This document shows positions 53,074 to 63,165 of a stretch of DNA of 64,000 nt, piece after piece. Source of the DNA: Anniella stebbinsi. Lineage: Eukaryota; Chordata; Lepidosauria; Squamata; Anniellidae. The notes under the pieces were generated by a model. The model was given only the letters and a program-made list of their open reading frames with translations. It searched no databases and had not been told where the DNA came from. The translations under genes were made by a program, and so were the position numbers. The DNA lies in contig JARDYH010000004.1 of NCBI GenBank assembly GCA_029215795.1, positions 205,200,017-205,264,016 on the forward strand, read 5' to 3'. Every line of letters starts with the position of its first letter. Within the stretch, counting starts at the first letter, position 1.

Positions 53074-53392
53074 TAGGGTGACCATATGAAAAGGAAGACA
53101 GGGCTCCTGTATCTTTAACAGATGCATAGACAAGTGAATTTCAGCAGGTGTCATTTTTAGGCATGCAGCACCTGGTGAAATTCCCTCTTCATCACAACAG
53201 TTAAAGCTGCAAGGGCCCTGTCCTCTTTTGTATCTGGTCAAGAGGGCAGGGCTCCTGCAGCTTTAACTGTTGTGATGGAGAGGGAATTTCACCAGGTGCT
53301 GCATGCCTAAAAATGACACCTGCTGAAATCCCCTTTTCTATACCACTATTAAAGATACAGGTGCCCTGTCCTCCTTTTTATATGTCACCCTA
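53074..53392. mobile_element. Dimeric palindrome of the TAGGGTGACC family
   Basis: Left TAGGGTGACCATATGAAAAG GAAGACAGGG, right CCCTGTCCTCCTTTTTATAT GTCACCCTA. Two head-to-head palindromes with the junction at about 53235. No 8-bp duplication is visible, so the ends or flanks have changed. Confidence 0.88.
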
Positions 53393-53560
53393 CAAGAAGG
53401 AGTATAACACATGAGAGACTAAACTCTTTGAAACATGTTTGATCCAATTTGCAGTGTGCTATGATCTGGACACCTTTTGGAGTCCTTCACTATAGAACCT
53501 GTTATACATATTTTGGGCATTGGAGAAGATCATTCTGATGGATCTTTCCCCTCTGCTGTA

Positions 53561-53662
53561 ATATCTCTATCTTTATCATCTCTATCATCTCTATCATCTC
53601 TGTCATCTCTATCATCTCTATCATCTCTATCTCTCATCTCTGTCTCTCTCTCATCTATTTAT
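53561..53662. repeat. (TCTATCATC)n 9-bp repeat
   Basis: ATCTCTATCATCTCTATCAT repeats for about 100 bp with variants (TGTC, CTCATC). The serine/leucine-rich frame 53477-53740 comes from it. Confidence 0.9.
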
Positions 53663-54796
53663 GGATTTATTTCAAGTCTCTTGCAAGTGTTAGTTTCTCT
53701 TGCCTTTCTGGAGGTCTGGACATTGCCTAGTGGCTACTGAGCAAGCTTATTCCTCTTTGGGCTGGTTTAGGTTTTATGTTTAAGACCTTGGGTTTTTCCT
53801 AAGGATGCTGGTATCTCCATCTTGCTCGCAGTGGCCCGTTTTGACTCAAACTCTGTCACCATTCACCACCTTGCTGAGTGGAAGTCATTTTTCATTATAG
53901 CAGTCATACCCTAACAGGAAAACATCACAGATTTTTTATAAACTTGCAAGACTCTCATTTAAAACTAAGGTAGACAGATGGTAGAGATTTTTTTAAAAAA
54001 ATGGATGGCGTTGACTTACTATTTTGCTTTAGTGATTATTTACCCTTTAAAACTTTGTTTTAAATTCTTCCATCTCCCATCTTCATCTTTTCCTAGTATC
54101 TCTACATCTGCCCATTTTAATTCTAAATTAGAGCTTTGGCTGTTGATATGAGATCCAACTTTTCTTGTTAGGAATCCAGAGGGTGCCTATGGTGGAAATC
54201 CTCCAACACAGATTTAATTCAATTAAGGCGTTCTGGCCTCTCTCCTGGTAACACGGACAAGCTTAGAGGATTCCAGAGAGCAAGGAGATCTGAGCCAGCA
54301 GGAAAAAAAGAAGCAAAAAAGCTCATTAGGCCTTGCCTTCAGTTGCCAGCAGATACCAACTGATCCAGAAATCACTTATTAAAATTGGACGTGCAATTGA
54401 TGGGGCAGCTTACTGGTATTTGAGAGATGGCAGGCACTGAGTATTGTTAAAACAATTCTGGCTGCAGAACAGGCAAAGAGATGGATACTACTGACTGGCA
54501 GCAAAATGTTTAATTACAATTCATCATGTGCAGGAAGATAACAACCATTTGACTCTGGCAAAGATTGCCCTAGAGCTGGCACAGGTTAACATTGTTTCTC
54601 CCCTGTGAGTCCTAATCTTAAAAGGATGCCCTTTTCCTAACGGGCAGAGTAGATCTCAAAAGCACACCAGGATAGTAAGGAGTAATCAGCAGTGGACATC
54701 TCTGAGGATGAGACTGATCTCAAAGACGTTGTGCTAAAGCTGCAATGTGTTATCATCTGGGGAGGCTGTGTTGGGGGACTCTTTAGAAGGAGTTCA
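53663..54796. other. Unique sequence, candidate conserved block at 54180-54560
   Basis: No repeat recognised. Contains GCACGTTCTGGCC-poor AT-rich text such as ATTTAATTCAATTAAGGCG and GTTTAATTACAATTCATCAT. No recognised frame. Confidence 0.3.
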
Positions 54797-54896
54797 AAAT
54801 GCCATAGCTCAGTGGCAGAGGCAATGCTTTGCATACAAAAAGTTTTAGGTTCAATGCTTCGCATCTGCAGGTAGAACTGGGAACGACCCCTGCACA
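54797..54896 (+). mobile_element. tRNA-Ala-like SINE head
   Basis: CATAGCTCAGTGGCAGAGGC AATGCTTTGCATACAAAAAG followed by GGTTCAATGCTTCGCATCTG keeps the A box (TAGCTCAGTGG) and B box (GGTTCAATGC) of a tRNA-Ala-derived promoter. It continues into SINE body text (GCAGGTAGAACTGGGAACGA), so this is not a tRNA gene. Confidence 0.72.
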
Positions 54897-54907
54897 TCCA
54901 TGTGGAC

Positions 54908-55044
54908 AAGCCTTCCCCATCTTGGTGCTCCCCAGATGTTTTGGACTACAACTTTCATTAAACCAGCCGGCATGACTATTGGCTTATTGGGGATGATGGG
55001 AGTTGTAGTTCAATACCTCTGGAGGGCATCTGATTGGGGAAGGG
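54908..55044. mobile_element. Palindromic MITE, 'aactcccatcatcccc' family
   Basis: GCCTTCCCCATCTTGGTGCT CCCCAGATGTTTTGGACTAC pairs with GGGATGATGGGAGTTGTAGT and CTCTGGAGGGC ... TTGGGGAAGG. A well-kept copy. Confidence 0.8.
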
Positions 55045-55189
55045 TGGGGTAGACAATTCCGAGCGATGGGTTGGCTTGCTATCAGTCAGCTTCCTATGAA
55101 CCTTCTCTTAGTAAGAAAGAGGATAGCAGAGGTGGTATATGATGTTTTCCAACAGGAAATCTTCCAATTGGATTGTGTGGTTTATAATT

Positions 55190-55488
55190 TAGGGATGTCC
55201 GTTGCAGGGAAATAGGGTTCTTTTTTTGGCATGATGGATTTCCATGGGGTGCATGATTTGCTTTGCATCTGCAAGCTGAGCAGTGGGTTGTTTACCAAAC
55301 GTCAGGAACTTTTTTGTGCATTTTTGTAAGGTTTTACAATTTGTGCAAATTTGCAGCTGAATCTGTGAAATGATAGCCAAATTTTGCAAATTACTGCCAA
55401 ATTTGCTCAATTTCAGCTGTAATTGCTGCAAAATTGGCTTTAATTTGCAAATTGTTCAGTAATCTGTATGAATTGGAGAACATCCCCC
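55190..55488. mobile_element. AT-rich hAT-like element TAGGGATGTCC
   Basis: Begins TAGGGATGTCCGTTGCAG and ends GAGAACATCCCC. The interior repeats TTTGCAAATT-type words (TTTTGCAAATTACTGCCAAA TTTGC). No clean target duplication. Confidence 0.45.
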
Positions 55489-55654
55489 CATGGACAAATT
55501 TCCAGAAAACCCATGAACTGGTGCAACTCACTGTAAATCGAGTTGGAAAGTGCAGTGGGAACCAAAATGAAGTCTTGGGGGGGGGGGGTGAGCCTAGGAA
55601 AACTCATAGAACCCCATCCCAAACAGATTTCACCTACATATGACCATATGAAAA

Positions 55655-55972
55655 GGCTGACCATATGAAAAGGAGGACAGGGCTCATGTAACTTTAACAG
55701 TTGTAGAGAAAAGGGAATTTCAGCCGGGGTCATTTGTATGCAATTAGTTCCTGGTGAAATTCCCTCTTCATTACAACAGTTAAAGCTGCAGGGGCCCTGC
55801 CTTCTTTTGTATATGGTCACTCTAGTATAGTGCCTGCAACTTTAATTGTTGTGATGAAGAGGGAATTTCACCAGGAACTAATTGCATACAAATGACACCT
55901 GCTGAAATTCCCTTTTCTCTGCAACTGTTAAAGCTACATGAGCCCTGTCCTCCTTTTCATATGGTCAGCCTA
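55655..55972. mobile_element. Dimeric palindrome of the TAGGCTGACC family, with duplicated terminus
   Basis: GGCTGACCATATGAAAAGGA GGACAGGG to CCTTTTCATATGGTCAGCCT A. The left terminal sequence TGACCATATGAAAAGG is present twice, at about 55641 and 55658. The two-palindrome layout is as in 44109-44435. Confidence 0.87.
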
Positions 55973-56139
55973 CTAGTGGTTATATAAAGCGATGAAGTAG
56001 TGGATTTGTTGTATGGTTTCCCCCATGTCTTGCTGTAATGTGTGCTCGCCCCTAGGTGACAAGGTCTTGTTGGATGTTGCTCCTTTTTTTGTGGTGGTAA
56101 AAATGAGTCAATATACAACCTGTTCTAAAAACTTCCGTT

Positions 56140-56193
56140 TAGGCCAGATCTACACCAAGCAGGATATAGCAGTATGAAAGCGGTATATAAAAG
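56140..56193. mobile_element. AGATCTACAC MITE, interrupted
   Basis: TAGGCCAGATCTACACCAAG CAGGATATAGCAG matches the terminus of 41924-42050 in reverse. It is cut by the dimer at 56194. Confidence 0.65.
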
Positions 56194-56506
56194 CAGGGTG
56201 ACCAGATAAAATCCAGGTCAGGGCTCCTGTAACTTTAACAGTTGTAGAGAAAAGGGAATTTCAGCCAGTGTCAATTTGTATGCAATTAGTTCCTGGTGAA
56301 ATTCCCTCTTCATCACAACAGTTAAAGTTGCAGGGGCCCTGCCTTCTTTTGTATATGGTCATAGTGCCTGCAGCTGTAACTGTTGTGATGAAGAGGGAAT
56401 TTCACCAGGAACTAATTGCATACAAATGACACTGGCTGAAATTCCCTTTTCTCTACAACTGTTAAAGTTACATGAGCCCTGACCTGGATTTTATCTGGTC
56501 ACCCTA
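56194..56506. mobile_element. Dimeric palindrome of the TAGGGTGACC family
   Basis: CAGGGTGACCAGATAAAATC CAGG to CCTGGATTTTATCTGGTCAC CCTA. The outer arms carry AGATAAAATCCAGG instead of the usual ATATGAAAAGGAGG, on both sides, so the arms have been homogenised or this is a subfamily. Confidence 0.85.
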
Positions 56507-57189
56507 CAGTGAGGGGTTGTGACCTGAGCAAAGGAGTCATGGCTTGGGGCGGGTCCTTGGGGCTAGATTGAGAGTCCTGGGAGGCCAAATTTGAAAAATC
56601 AAAGCCCCCAGAGGAGCAATGGTTTTCTGCTTTGAACTATCCATTCGTAGGATTTGTGGAGACCCAATTTCACAGAGTCAAATTTTAGGAACGAATTCCA
56701 ATTTGGCATTTCAAGGTGGCATTTTCTTTTGTCTTTACAGAGGCACAGGAGCTTTTGCTGCAATGAACTAACACGGCGGCTCTTCTGAGGAGTATTTCTG
56801 GTGGCTGTGGTGTTCAAGGAAAGGCTGGGACGCTGATACCACACATGCTTGTCACTGGGAGAAAGGCTTCTTCGGAGGAGATATTCTATTTCTGTGCCAC
56901 AGACTTTTCATGAAGGAAGCAGTTTTCCTGTAAAATGAAAGTGCAAACTTTGGCATGTGTGGTTTGATTTCAATGAGATTTGGATGAGCTTCCCGGTGGC
57001 TTCTGGGAGCCCCTGTCGAAAGCTCTCAAAGGATTATCTACTATTCTTTATTATATTTATATTTATTAGCAGATATATCATAGTCATCCATGAAAATTGT
57101 CCCCATGGAGAAAAACACATGGAAAATGTAATATTAGGATCGAAAATGGAAATAGATTTTCCAGGACAAATATATGAGAAGGGCTAAGC
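56507..57189. other. Unassigned sequence
   Basis: No gene or repeat recognised. Confidence 0.3.
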
Positions 57190-57203
57190 AGGTTCTTCTT
57201 CTT

Positions 57204-57263
<60 letters not shown>

Positions 57264-58030
57264 TATTACATTTATATGCTGCCCCATAGCTGAAGCTCTC
57301 TGGGCAGTTTACAAAAATTAAAACTTTGGACATTAAAAATCGATATACAAAATTTAAAACCATAAAAACATAAAAGCACACAACATATAAAAACAGTGTA
57401 CATTTAAAACAGCTGCAAACTCTCAGCAAGACCTAAATATAGTTCCAGAGTAAATTAAAAACTCAGTATATGCTGTGAAATGCCTAGGAGAAGAGGAAAG
57501 TCTTGACCTAGTGCCGAAAAGATAACAATGTTGGCGCCAGGCAAGCCTCGTCGGGGAGATCGTTCCAAAGTTGGGGGGCCACCACTGAGGAGGCCCTCTC
57601 CCTTGTTGTCATCTTCCGAGCTTCCCTCGGAGTAGGCACCTGGAGGAGGACCTTAGATGTTGAATGTAATATATGGGTAGGTTCATGTTGGGAGAGGCGT
57701 TCTGTCAGGTATTGTGGTCCCAAACCGTGTAAGGCTTTATAGGTTAAAACCAGCACTTTGAATCGGGCTTGGATTCAAATGAAGCCAATGCAAGTGGGCC
57801 TGAGTCGTTTTTATATGTTTGAACCTCTTCGTCTGGGTTATTAGTCTGGCTGCTGCAGTTTGCACAAGCTGCAGCATCTGAACCGTCTTCAAAGGCAGCC
57901 CCACGTAGAGCGCATTGCAGTAATCTAACTTGAAGGTTACCAGAACATAGACAACTGAAGCCAGGTTATCCCTGTCCAGATAGGGGCATAGCTGGGCCAC
58001 CAACTGAAGTTAGTAGAAGGCACTCTGTGC
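57190..58030 (-). mobile_element. L2 LINE, 5'-truncated, type A, with (TTC)n(TTA)n tail
   Basis: Minus-strand frames 57737-58003 and 57508-57756 together read PYLDRDNLASVVYVLVTFKL, YCNALYVGLPLKTVQMLQLV, LHWLH, MLVLTYKALHGLGPQYL and APQLWNDLPDEACLAPT, the L2 C-terminus with one frameshift near 57760. The 3' UTR ends at about 57265 in an (ATA)n run that passes into a (GAA)n run at 57191-57232 (plus-strand TTC). Confidence 0.9.
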
Positions 58031-58371
58031 CACTGAGGCCCCTGAGCCTCAAGTGACAGAGCCTCATGTCATGCTAACGGATCTTTCCTGGAAAACGGTA
58101 TGTCTTTTCAATCCCAATGTAATTTCCCCCATACTGATTCCTCAAGGACAGCCATTCCAGAATGATTCCCAGGGAGAAAAACATGACATCCGGGGTGTGT
58201 GTGTGTGGATCCTGCGTAATCAGTCTACAAATACATCATTCCATTTCTGACGTTCAGGGTGGGAGGGCTGTTGCTCAAGTAGTCAAAAATGGCACCACAT
58301 ACATACAAAATGTATGTGGTTTTATGCAAAATCTTTGGAGATCCTGTGATATCAAGAAGTTAAGAAGTACA

Positions 58372-58497
58372 TTAGAGTGCAATGCTATGCATGTTCAGAC
58401 AGAAAAAAGTACAACTCTCAACATGCCCCAGCCAGTATGGCTGCCTGGGGCATGCTGGATGTTGTATTTATTTTAGGGTGCATAGCATTGCACCCTA
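58372..58497. mobile_element. Palindromic MITE 'gggtgcaatgctatgcatg'
   Basis: TTAGAGTGCAATGCTATGCA TGTTCAGACAG at the left, GTGCATAGCATTGCACCCTA A at the right. The centre CAACATGCCCCAGCCAG / CTGCCTGGGGCATGCTGG folds. The right arm has lost its subterminal part. Confidence 0.78.
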
Positions 58498-58510
58498 AAA
58501 TAAATAAATG

Positions 58511-59469
58511 AATAAATAAATAGGGAGGTATCAGCAGGCTTGGGAAAACCCCAAGGATTTCAGAAGTACAAAACATATTGGGGGGGGGGAATGGTAGGGT
58601 GGGGGAGACCAGTGTGGGCTAAGCATGCTCAGTTGCCATGGAATGCTGAGTGACTGTTGGAGGAGGGAATGGAAAATGGAGGGCGGGAAATGGAATGGCT
58701 GGAATCCAGAAGGGGGAGCATGCCATACTGCAACATTGTGTTGTGGCTCCCACTTGTGATGTAAACAAGCATTTGACAAAAGAACAAATACGTATGGACT
58801 AGCCCCGGGATGATGGCTTTCACTTCCACCACTGGTTAGGGCATGGTTCAGAACCAGCCTGCTGGAAAACCATGGCTGAAGGGTAAAGATGCCCTGTGCC
58901 TGCCTCTTTAGAGCAAGCAGGTGAAGCCTCACTGAGGGATGCTGCGAAATGCTTGTGCCCTTTTATCTAGCAGGGTTGGGCTGTCTCAGTGCACCTGGAT
59001 GAGGCTTCAAAGAGTATGGTAGAAAGGCTGGAGAAATGGAAAAGGAGGTATGTAGGAGCACCAGTCTGCTCAGCTTCCCTCCAGTTCCAGCATCCCAGTG
59101 TGCCTTTTTAGACAAAGGCAGATGGGCAGATGTTGACCATTGGGCCATCCGCATCGGGAGGAGGCATGCACCATTCTTCCATCTGGCCTTTGGGGGCTTT
59201 GAGCTCTCCCCTTCCAACATACTTTGAATTAAGAAGCAGCATGGGGGCACAGAGCAGGGGTAGACAGCACGTGGAGCAGGGGTAGGCAGCATGGTGCCTC
59301 CGGGTCCAGTATGCTCCCAGACACTTTTCTGGGTGCCTGCCAAGGTGTCCTAACCCTTGCAGTTTTATTTTTTATTTTTTAAAAAACATCAACACATTTC
59401 CTTATGGGCAGCTGGGATTGCTGGGAAATAGGGTTCTGTAGATGCTGAAGGGGTAGTGACTTCAGCTTG
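58511..59469. other. Unassigned sequence
   Basis: No gene or repeat recognised. A short direct repeat GTGGAGCAGGGGTAGGCAGC / ACAGAGCAGGGGTAGACAGC lies at about 59249-59290. Confidence 0.35.
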
Positions 59470-60075
59470 CTTGCTCACACACTCAGTGGTAGGACCTATG
59501 CTTTGCATGCAGAAAGTAGGCAACATTGAGGGCCACAGACACATTTGGCCATTTGAGAAACTGTCCTTGGCACAATCACAAAATGACTGCCATGGGAGGC
59601 ATGGAAGAGGACATGAAGCCTGCCCAACAGACTGAGCACATGCCAGAGGTGGGAGATCTGCACCCCAAAATGCTAAACAACTCCTTTGAAGCCACAGCTT
59701 CCAGCACCGACAAACATCTACTTCCCAGTTAAAAAGTACCTCTGGTTAAAAGAGATCAGAAAGCACATGTTGTGGAAGTTCCTTGCCTGGGATTCTGGGG
59801 AGCCATCACCAGTCAGTGTAGACCAGCAGGTACCAATGTGTTCCTTGACACCTTTCTTGGCATCTACCAAGGTGCCTTACCCCACCTAGTTTTCTTTTTA
59901 CTTAAGACATTTTTTTACCCAAGTTCTGCCTTGTACTCAGTCTTCTGGGCAGCTTATTTGTCCTTTGCCATGTCTCCCATGTCAGCCATTTTGTGGTGGT
60001 GCCCAGGACAGTTTCTCAAATTGCCAAGTGTACCCTTGGCCCAAAATGCTGCCTACCCTGGTATTGAGTGATGGC
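59470..60075 (+). mobile_element. SINE/palindrome chimera, copy 2
   Basis: tRNA-like head CACTCAGTGGTAGGACCTAT GCTTTGCATGCAGAAAGTAG, then arm GGCCACAGACACATTTGGCC ATTTGAGAAACTG, SINE body CTCTGGTTAAAAGAGATCAG and CTTGCCTGGGATTCTGGGG, then mirrored arm CAGTTTCTCAAATTGCCAAG TG. The order is the same as copy 1 at 48990-49570 on the other strand. Confidence 0.72.
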
Positions 60076-60097
60076 ATCTCGCTCAAATTAAAGAGGG

Positions 60098-60165
60098 GAG
60101 GATTATGTAGGCCTTGGAGAAAAAAAGGTAGGAAATAAATGCAATAAATAAATATAAAAATATTA
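60098..60165 (+). mobile_element. SINE or LINE 3' tail
   Basis: AAAAGGTAGGAAATAAATGC AATAAATAAATATAAAAATA has the typical Sauria/L2 tail. Body not recognisable. Confidence 0.4.
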
Positions 60166-60389
60166 AAACTCCAGCATCTCTCTCAAGAAATTAAGGCACC
60201 GACAGCATCTCCATTGCCAGCAAACCACAAACCACACCATTCTGTGCCCCCCCTCCATAAAAATGAGTCACCCTTCATTTCCCCTCCTCCACTAACTATT
60301 CAGAAAAAGGGGTTCATTCTGTCATTAAAGATGAGGAGCCTGTCAGGAGAAAGGTGGTGACCCCAACTCAGCACTACAAACATGGTTGA

Positions 60390-60545
60390 ATATTTTTTAT
60401 TTTATTTACAATATTTATATACTGCTCCCCATTCAGAATTTCAGAATGGTGGCCAAAATTAAATTAAATTAAAACAGAATAAAAGCACATTAAAGGTACA
60501 TTTTTAAAAGAAATGAAGTGCAAAAACACCCAGTGCATCCAACCC
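60390..60545 (-). mobile_element. LINE 3' end, decayed
   Basis: TTTATTTACAATATTTATAT ACTGCTCCCC followed by AAATTAAATTAAATTAAAAC AG resembles a reversed L2 type-A 3' UTR. Confidence 0.5.
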
Positions 60546-61197
60546 AGAAGCCCTCTGCCTGGATAGATGAACCTGTTAATTTCACTTCCTCCCACCCCAC
60601 CCCCATCCAGATTATGAAGAAATTTGCAAATTTTGGTAAAATTCTCACCCTACCCTGGTCATACTATCCAATCTCTCCCTGACAGTGCAGTTTCAAGCAG
60701 CCTGAGCCACATTAAGACTTGTATCACTTCATGTCCATATGGGGGGGGGGGGGAAGAGAAATTTCAGCAATATGATTTGCTCAACAGATATTACAAGACC
60801 TAAATGATAATTAGAAAATGGCCCACATCTTTTTTTTCTCCATTGCAAATTTGATATGGCCAGCAGTTAAAGTAAGCAATGACCTCATAAATACAATATT
60901 AATAGTCCAGTCAAAAGTATAGCTTCTGTAGCCCTGAGATTTCACCTTTTAGAGAGAGTTTAAAAAAAACCCAAAAAAAACCCCCTTTCTTGTGAATTTG
61001 TATTATGGCAGCAATGGCTCCTTGTCATTGCTTACCGAGAAGGTGGAGAGGTAGCTGGGGGTGGGGGGTGGGGTGGGGGTGGAGAGAAAGGGAAATGTAA
61101 TCTGTTACTGAGGAGTACAGGGAAATGCTATGGGAAAAGTCAGCAGGTTCCTGTAGATGTGTGCTACATAACTTTGGGAATAGGTGTACATTACATA
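60546..61197. other. Unassigned sequence
   Basis: No gene or repeat recognised. (G)n at 60740-60752. Confidence 0.3.
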
Positions 61198-61364
61198 GCT
61201 GTCTTATATTGAGTTGAACTGCTGGACCATTGGTCCACCTAGCTCAGTACACTGATTGGCAGCAGCTTTCCAGGTTACTAGACAGGAATCCTTCTCTGTC
61301 CTACCTGGAGATGCTGGGGATTCAACCTGGGACCTTCTACGTTCAAATAGGTGCTTTATCAGTG
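61198..61364 (-). mobile_element. tRNA-Ala-like SINE, full-length but decayed
   Basis: GTCTTATATTGAGTTGAACT, CCATTGGTCCACCTAGCTCA GTACACTGATTGGCAGCAGC TTTCCAGG, then CCTACCTGGAGATGCTGGGG ATTCAACCTGGGACCTTCTA C. The reversed B box GGATTCAACCTGGGACC is clear. The head is slightly truncated. Confidence 0.75.
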
Positions 61365-61490
61365 TCAACTCCAGGTTTTTGAGGGCCCTTGAGCAAGATA
61401 CCCTCAATGGGCTGCCTCCCTCAGTGAGTCTACCTTTTCACCACCACCATCATCAGCTGCTATTGCTCCTCATCCCCATTCTGGCTACAG

Positions 61491-62935
61491 AATCAGACTC
61501 AAAGAGTGCTTATCAATGGTACTTTTTCACACTGGAGGGAGGTAACGAGCAGGGTACCGCAGGGCTCAGTCCTGGGCCAGTGCTCTTCAACATTTTTATT
61601 AATGATTTGGATGAGGAGGTTCAGGGAATGCTTGCGTATCAAATTTGCAGATGACACAAAATTGGGTGGGATTGCTAATACCCTGGAAGACAGAAACAAA
61701 CTTCAAAGTGATCTTGATGGACTGGAGCACTGGGCTGAAAACAACAGAATGAAAATTAATAGGAATTAATGCCAAGTTCTACACCTAGGAAAAAGAAACC
61801 AAATGCACAGTTACAAGATGGGGGATAATTGGCTAATCAATACTACAAGCGAGAAGGATCTTGGACTTGTTGTAGATCACAAGCTGAATATGAGCCATCA
61901 GTGTGATGTGGCTGCAAAAGAAGCAAATGCTATTTTGGGCTGTATTAGAAGTATAGCTTCCAAATCGTGTGAGATACTGGTCCCCCTCTATTTGGCACTG
62001 GTTAGGTCCCATCTTGAGTATTGCATCCAGTTCAGGGCACCACACTTAAAGAAGGATGCAGACAAGCCAGAGTGTGTTAAGAGGACGGCAGTGAGGATGA
62101 TCAGGGGACTGGAAACAAAGCCCTATGAGGAGAGATTGAAAGAACTTGGCGTGTTTAGCCTGGAGAAGAGAAGGCTGACGGGAGACATGATAGCACCCTT
62201 CAAATACTTGAAAGGTTGTCACACAGAGGAGGGCCAAGATCTCTTCTCAATCATCCCAGACTGCAGGACACAGAATAATGGGCTCAGGTTACAGGAAGCC
62301 AGATTCCAGACATCAGGAAAAACTTCCTGACTGTTAAAGCAATATGACAATGGAACCAATGACTTAGGCAGGATCTACACGTTGTCCTCGATGCACCCTC
62401 CTTGCGCCACAAGCCGCTTCGGAGCGCTTCACCCCGCCTAGTGTGGCTCAAGCCTCGGAGGCTCTGCCCGCGCCCGCGCCACTGCGGCTGCCGCCCTTTC
62501 ATCCAGGCCAGTCCTGGGGAGGGAGGAGGGAGGGGGGAGGGTTGTAAACAAAAGGTAGCGATTGGGAGAGGGATTTCCAATTGCTAGCTTTTGTTTACAA
62601 CCCCCCCCCCCCATCCCTGGGACTGGCCGGGATGAAAGGGCAGTGGTGGCGGCAAGAGCGCGAGCAGGGCCTCCGAGGCTGAAGCCACACTAGACGAAGT
62701 GCAGCGCTCCAAAGCGGCTTGTGGCGCAGGGAGGGCGCATCGAGAACGACGTGTAGATAGTCTTTTAGGGGGGGGGCTCTCCCACATTAGAGGCATTCAA
62801 GAGGCAGCTGGACAACCATTTGTCAGGGATGCTTTAAGGTGGATTCCTGCATTGAGCAGGGGGTTGGACTCTATGGCCTTATAGGCCCCTTCCACTATTC
62901 TATGATTCTATGATTCTACGATTCTACGATTCCCA
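61491..62935 (+). mobile_element. CR1 LINE (ORF2 C-terminal half and 3' end), interrupted
   Basis: Frames 61506-61769 and 61803-62330 read EVTSRVPQGSVLGQ, KFADDTKLGGIANT (RT FADD motif), DLDGLEHWAENNRMKIN, EKDLGLVVDHKLNMSHQCDV, ANAILGCIRSIASKSCEILV, LVRSHLEYCIQFRAPHLKKD, ERLKELGVFSLEKRRLTGDM and CRTQNNGLRLQEARFQTSGK: the RT palm end and C-terminal domain of CR1. A stop lies at 61767-61769 and a frameshift near 61600. After the insertion at 62363-62765 the 3' UTR resumes (ATTAGAGGCATTCAAGAGGC AGCTGGACAACCATTTG) and ends in ATTCTATGATTCTATGATTC. This is the most complete CR1 here. Confidence 0.93.
62363..62765. mobile_element. GC-rich palindromic element inserted in CR1
   Basis: Left GGATCTACACGTTGTCCTCG ATGCACCCTCC, right GGAGGGCGCATCGAGAACGA CGTGTAGAT. 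Mirrored blocks GCGCCACAAGCCGCTTCGGA GCGCT / AGCGCTCCAAAGCGGCTTGT GGCGC and a centre GTAAACAAAAGGTAGC / GCTAGCTTTTGTTTAC. Many CpGs remain, so it is probably young. It interrupts the CR1 3' region. Ends resemble the AGATCTACAC family. Frames at 62284-62884 derive from it. Confidence 0.85.
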
Positions 62936-63165
62936 CCACTTGCTTGCTTGACAGGCAGAAAGGCAATGAGCAAGTAAGTGATGGCTTCTATTGCTCCTCC
63001 TTCTCACCACCCTTGTCAGGCCCAGAGAGAGAGGGGGGAGGGCAGGTGAACAAGCAGGTTGAAATGGTGAAGAGGAGGAACAACTCCAGGGGGCCCTTGT
63101 CAGTGAGCCCCTTCTGGGAAGTTGGTCCTTGGAACATACTGCCCCATGATGTCAGCCCTGTGCTC

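Larger units (their letters stand above)
61365..63165 (+). repeat. Interspersed repeat X, copy split by CR1
   Basis: The left part 61365-61490 and right part 62936-63165 match, in order, the uninterrupted copy at 47440-47860 (CAGCTGCTATTGCTCCTC on the left, CTTGCTTGACAGGCAGAAAG on the right). Confidence 0.7.

Noticed and set aside
53477..53740. Serine/leucine-rich 87-codon frame
   Set aside because: Produced by the 9-bp TCTATCATC repeat.
54797..54896. Functional tRNA-Ala gene
   Set aside because: A and B boxes are recognisable but the cloverleaf is not kept, and it runs on into SINE body text.
62284..62884. Pro/Arg-rich frames on both strands
   Set aside because: They arise from the GC-rich palindrome inserted in CR1.
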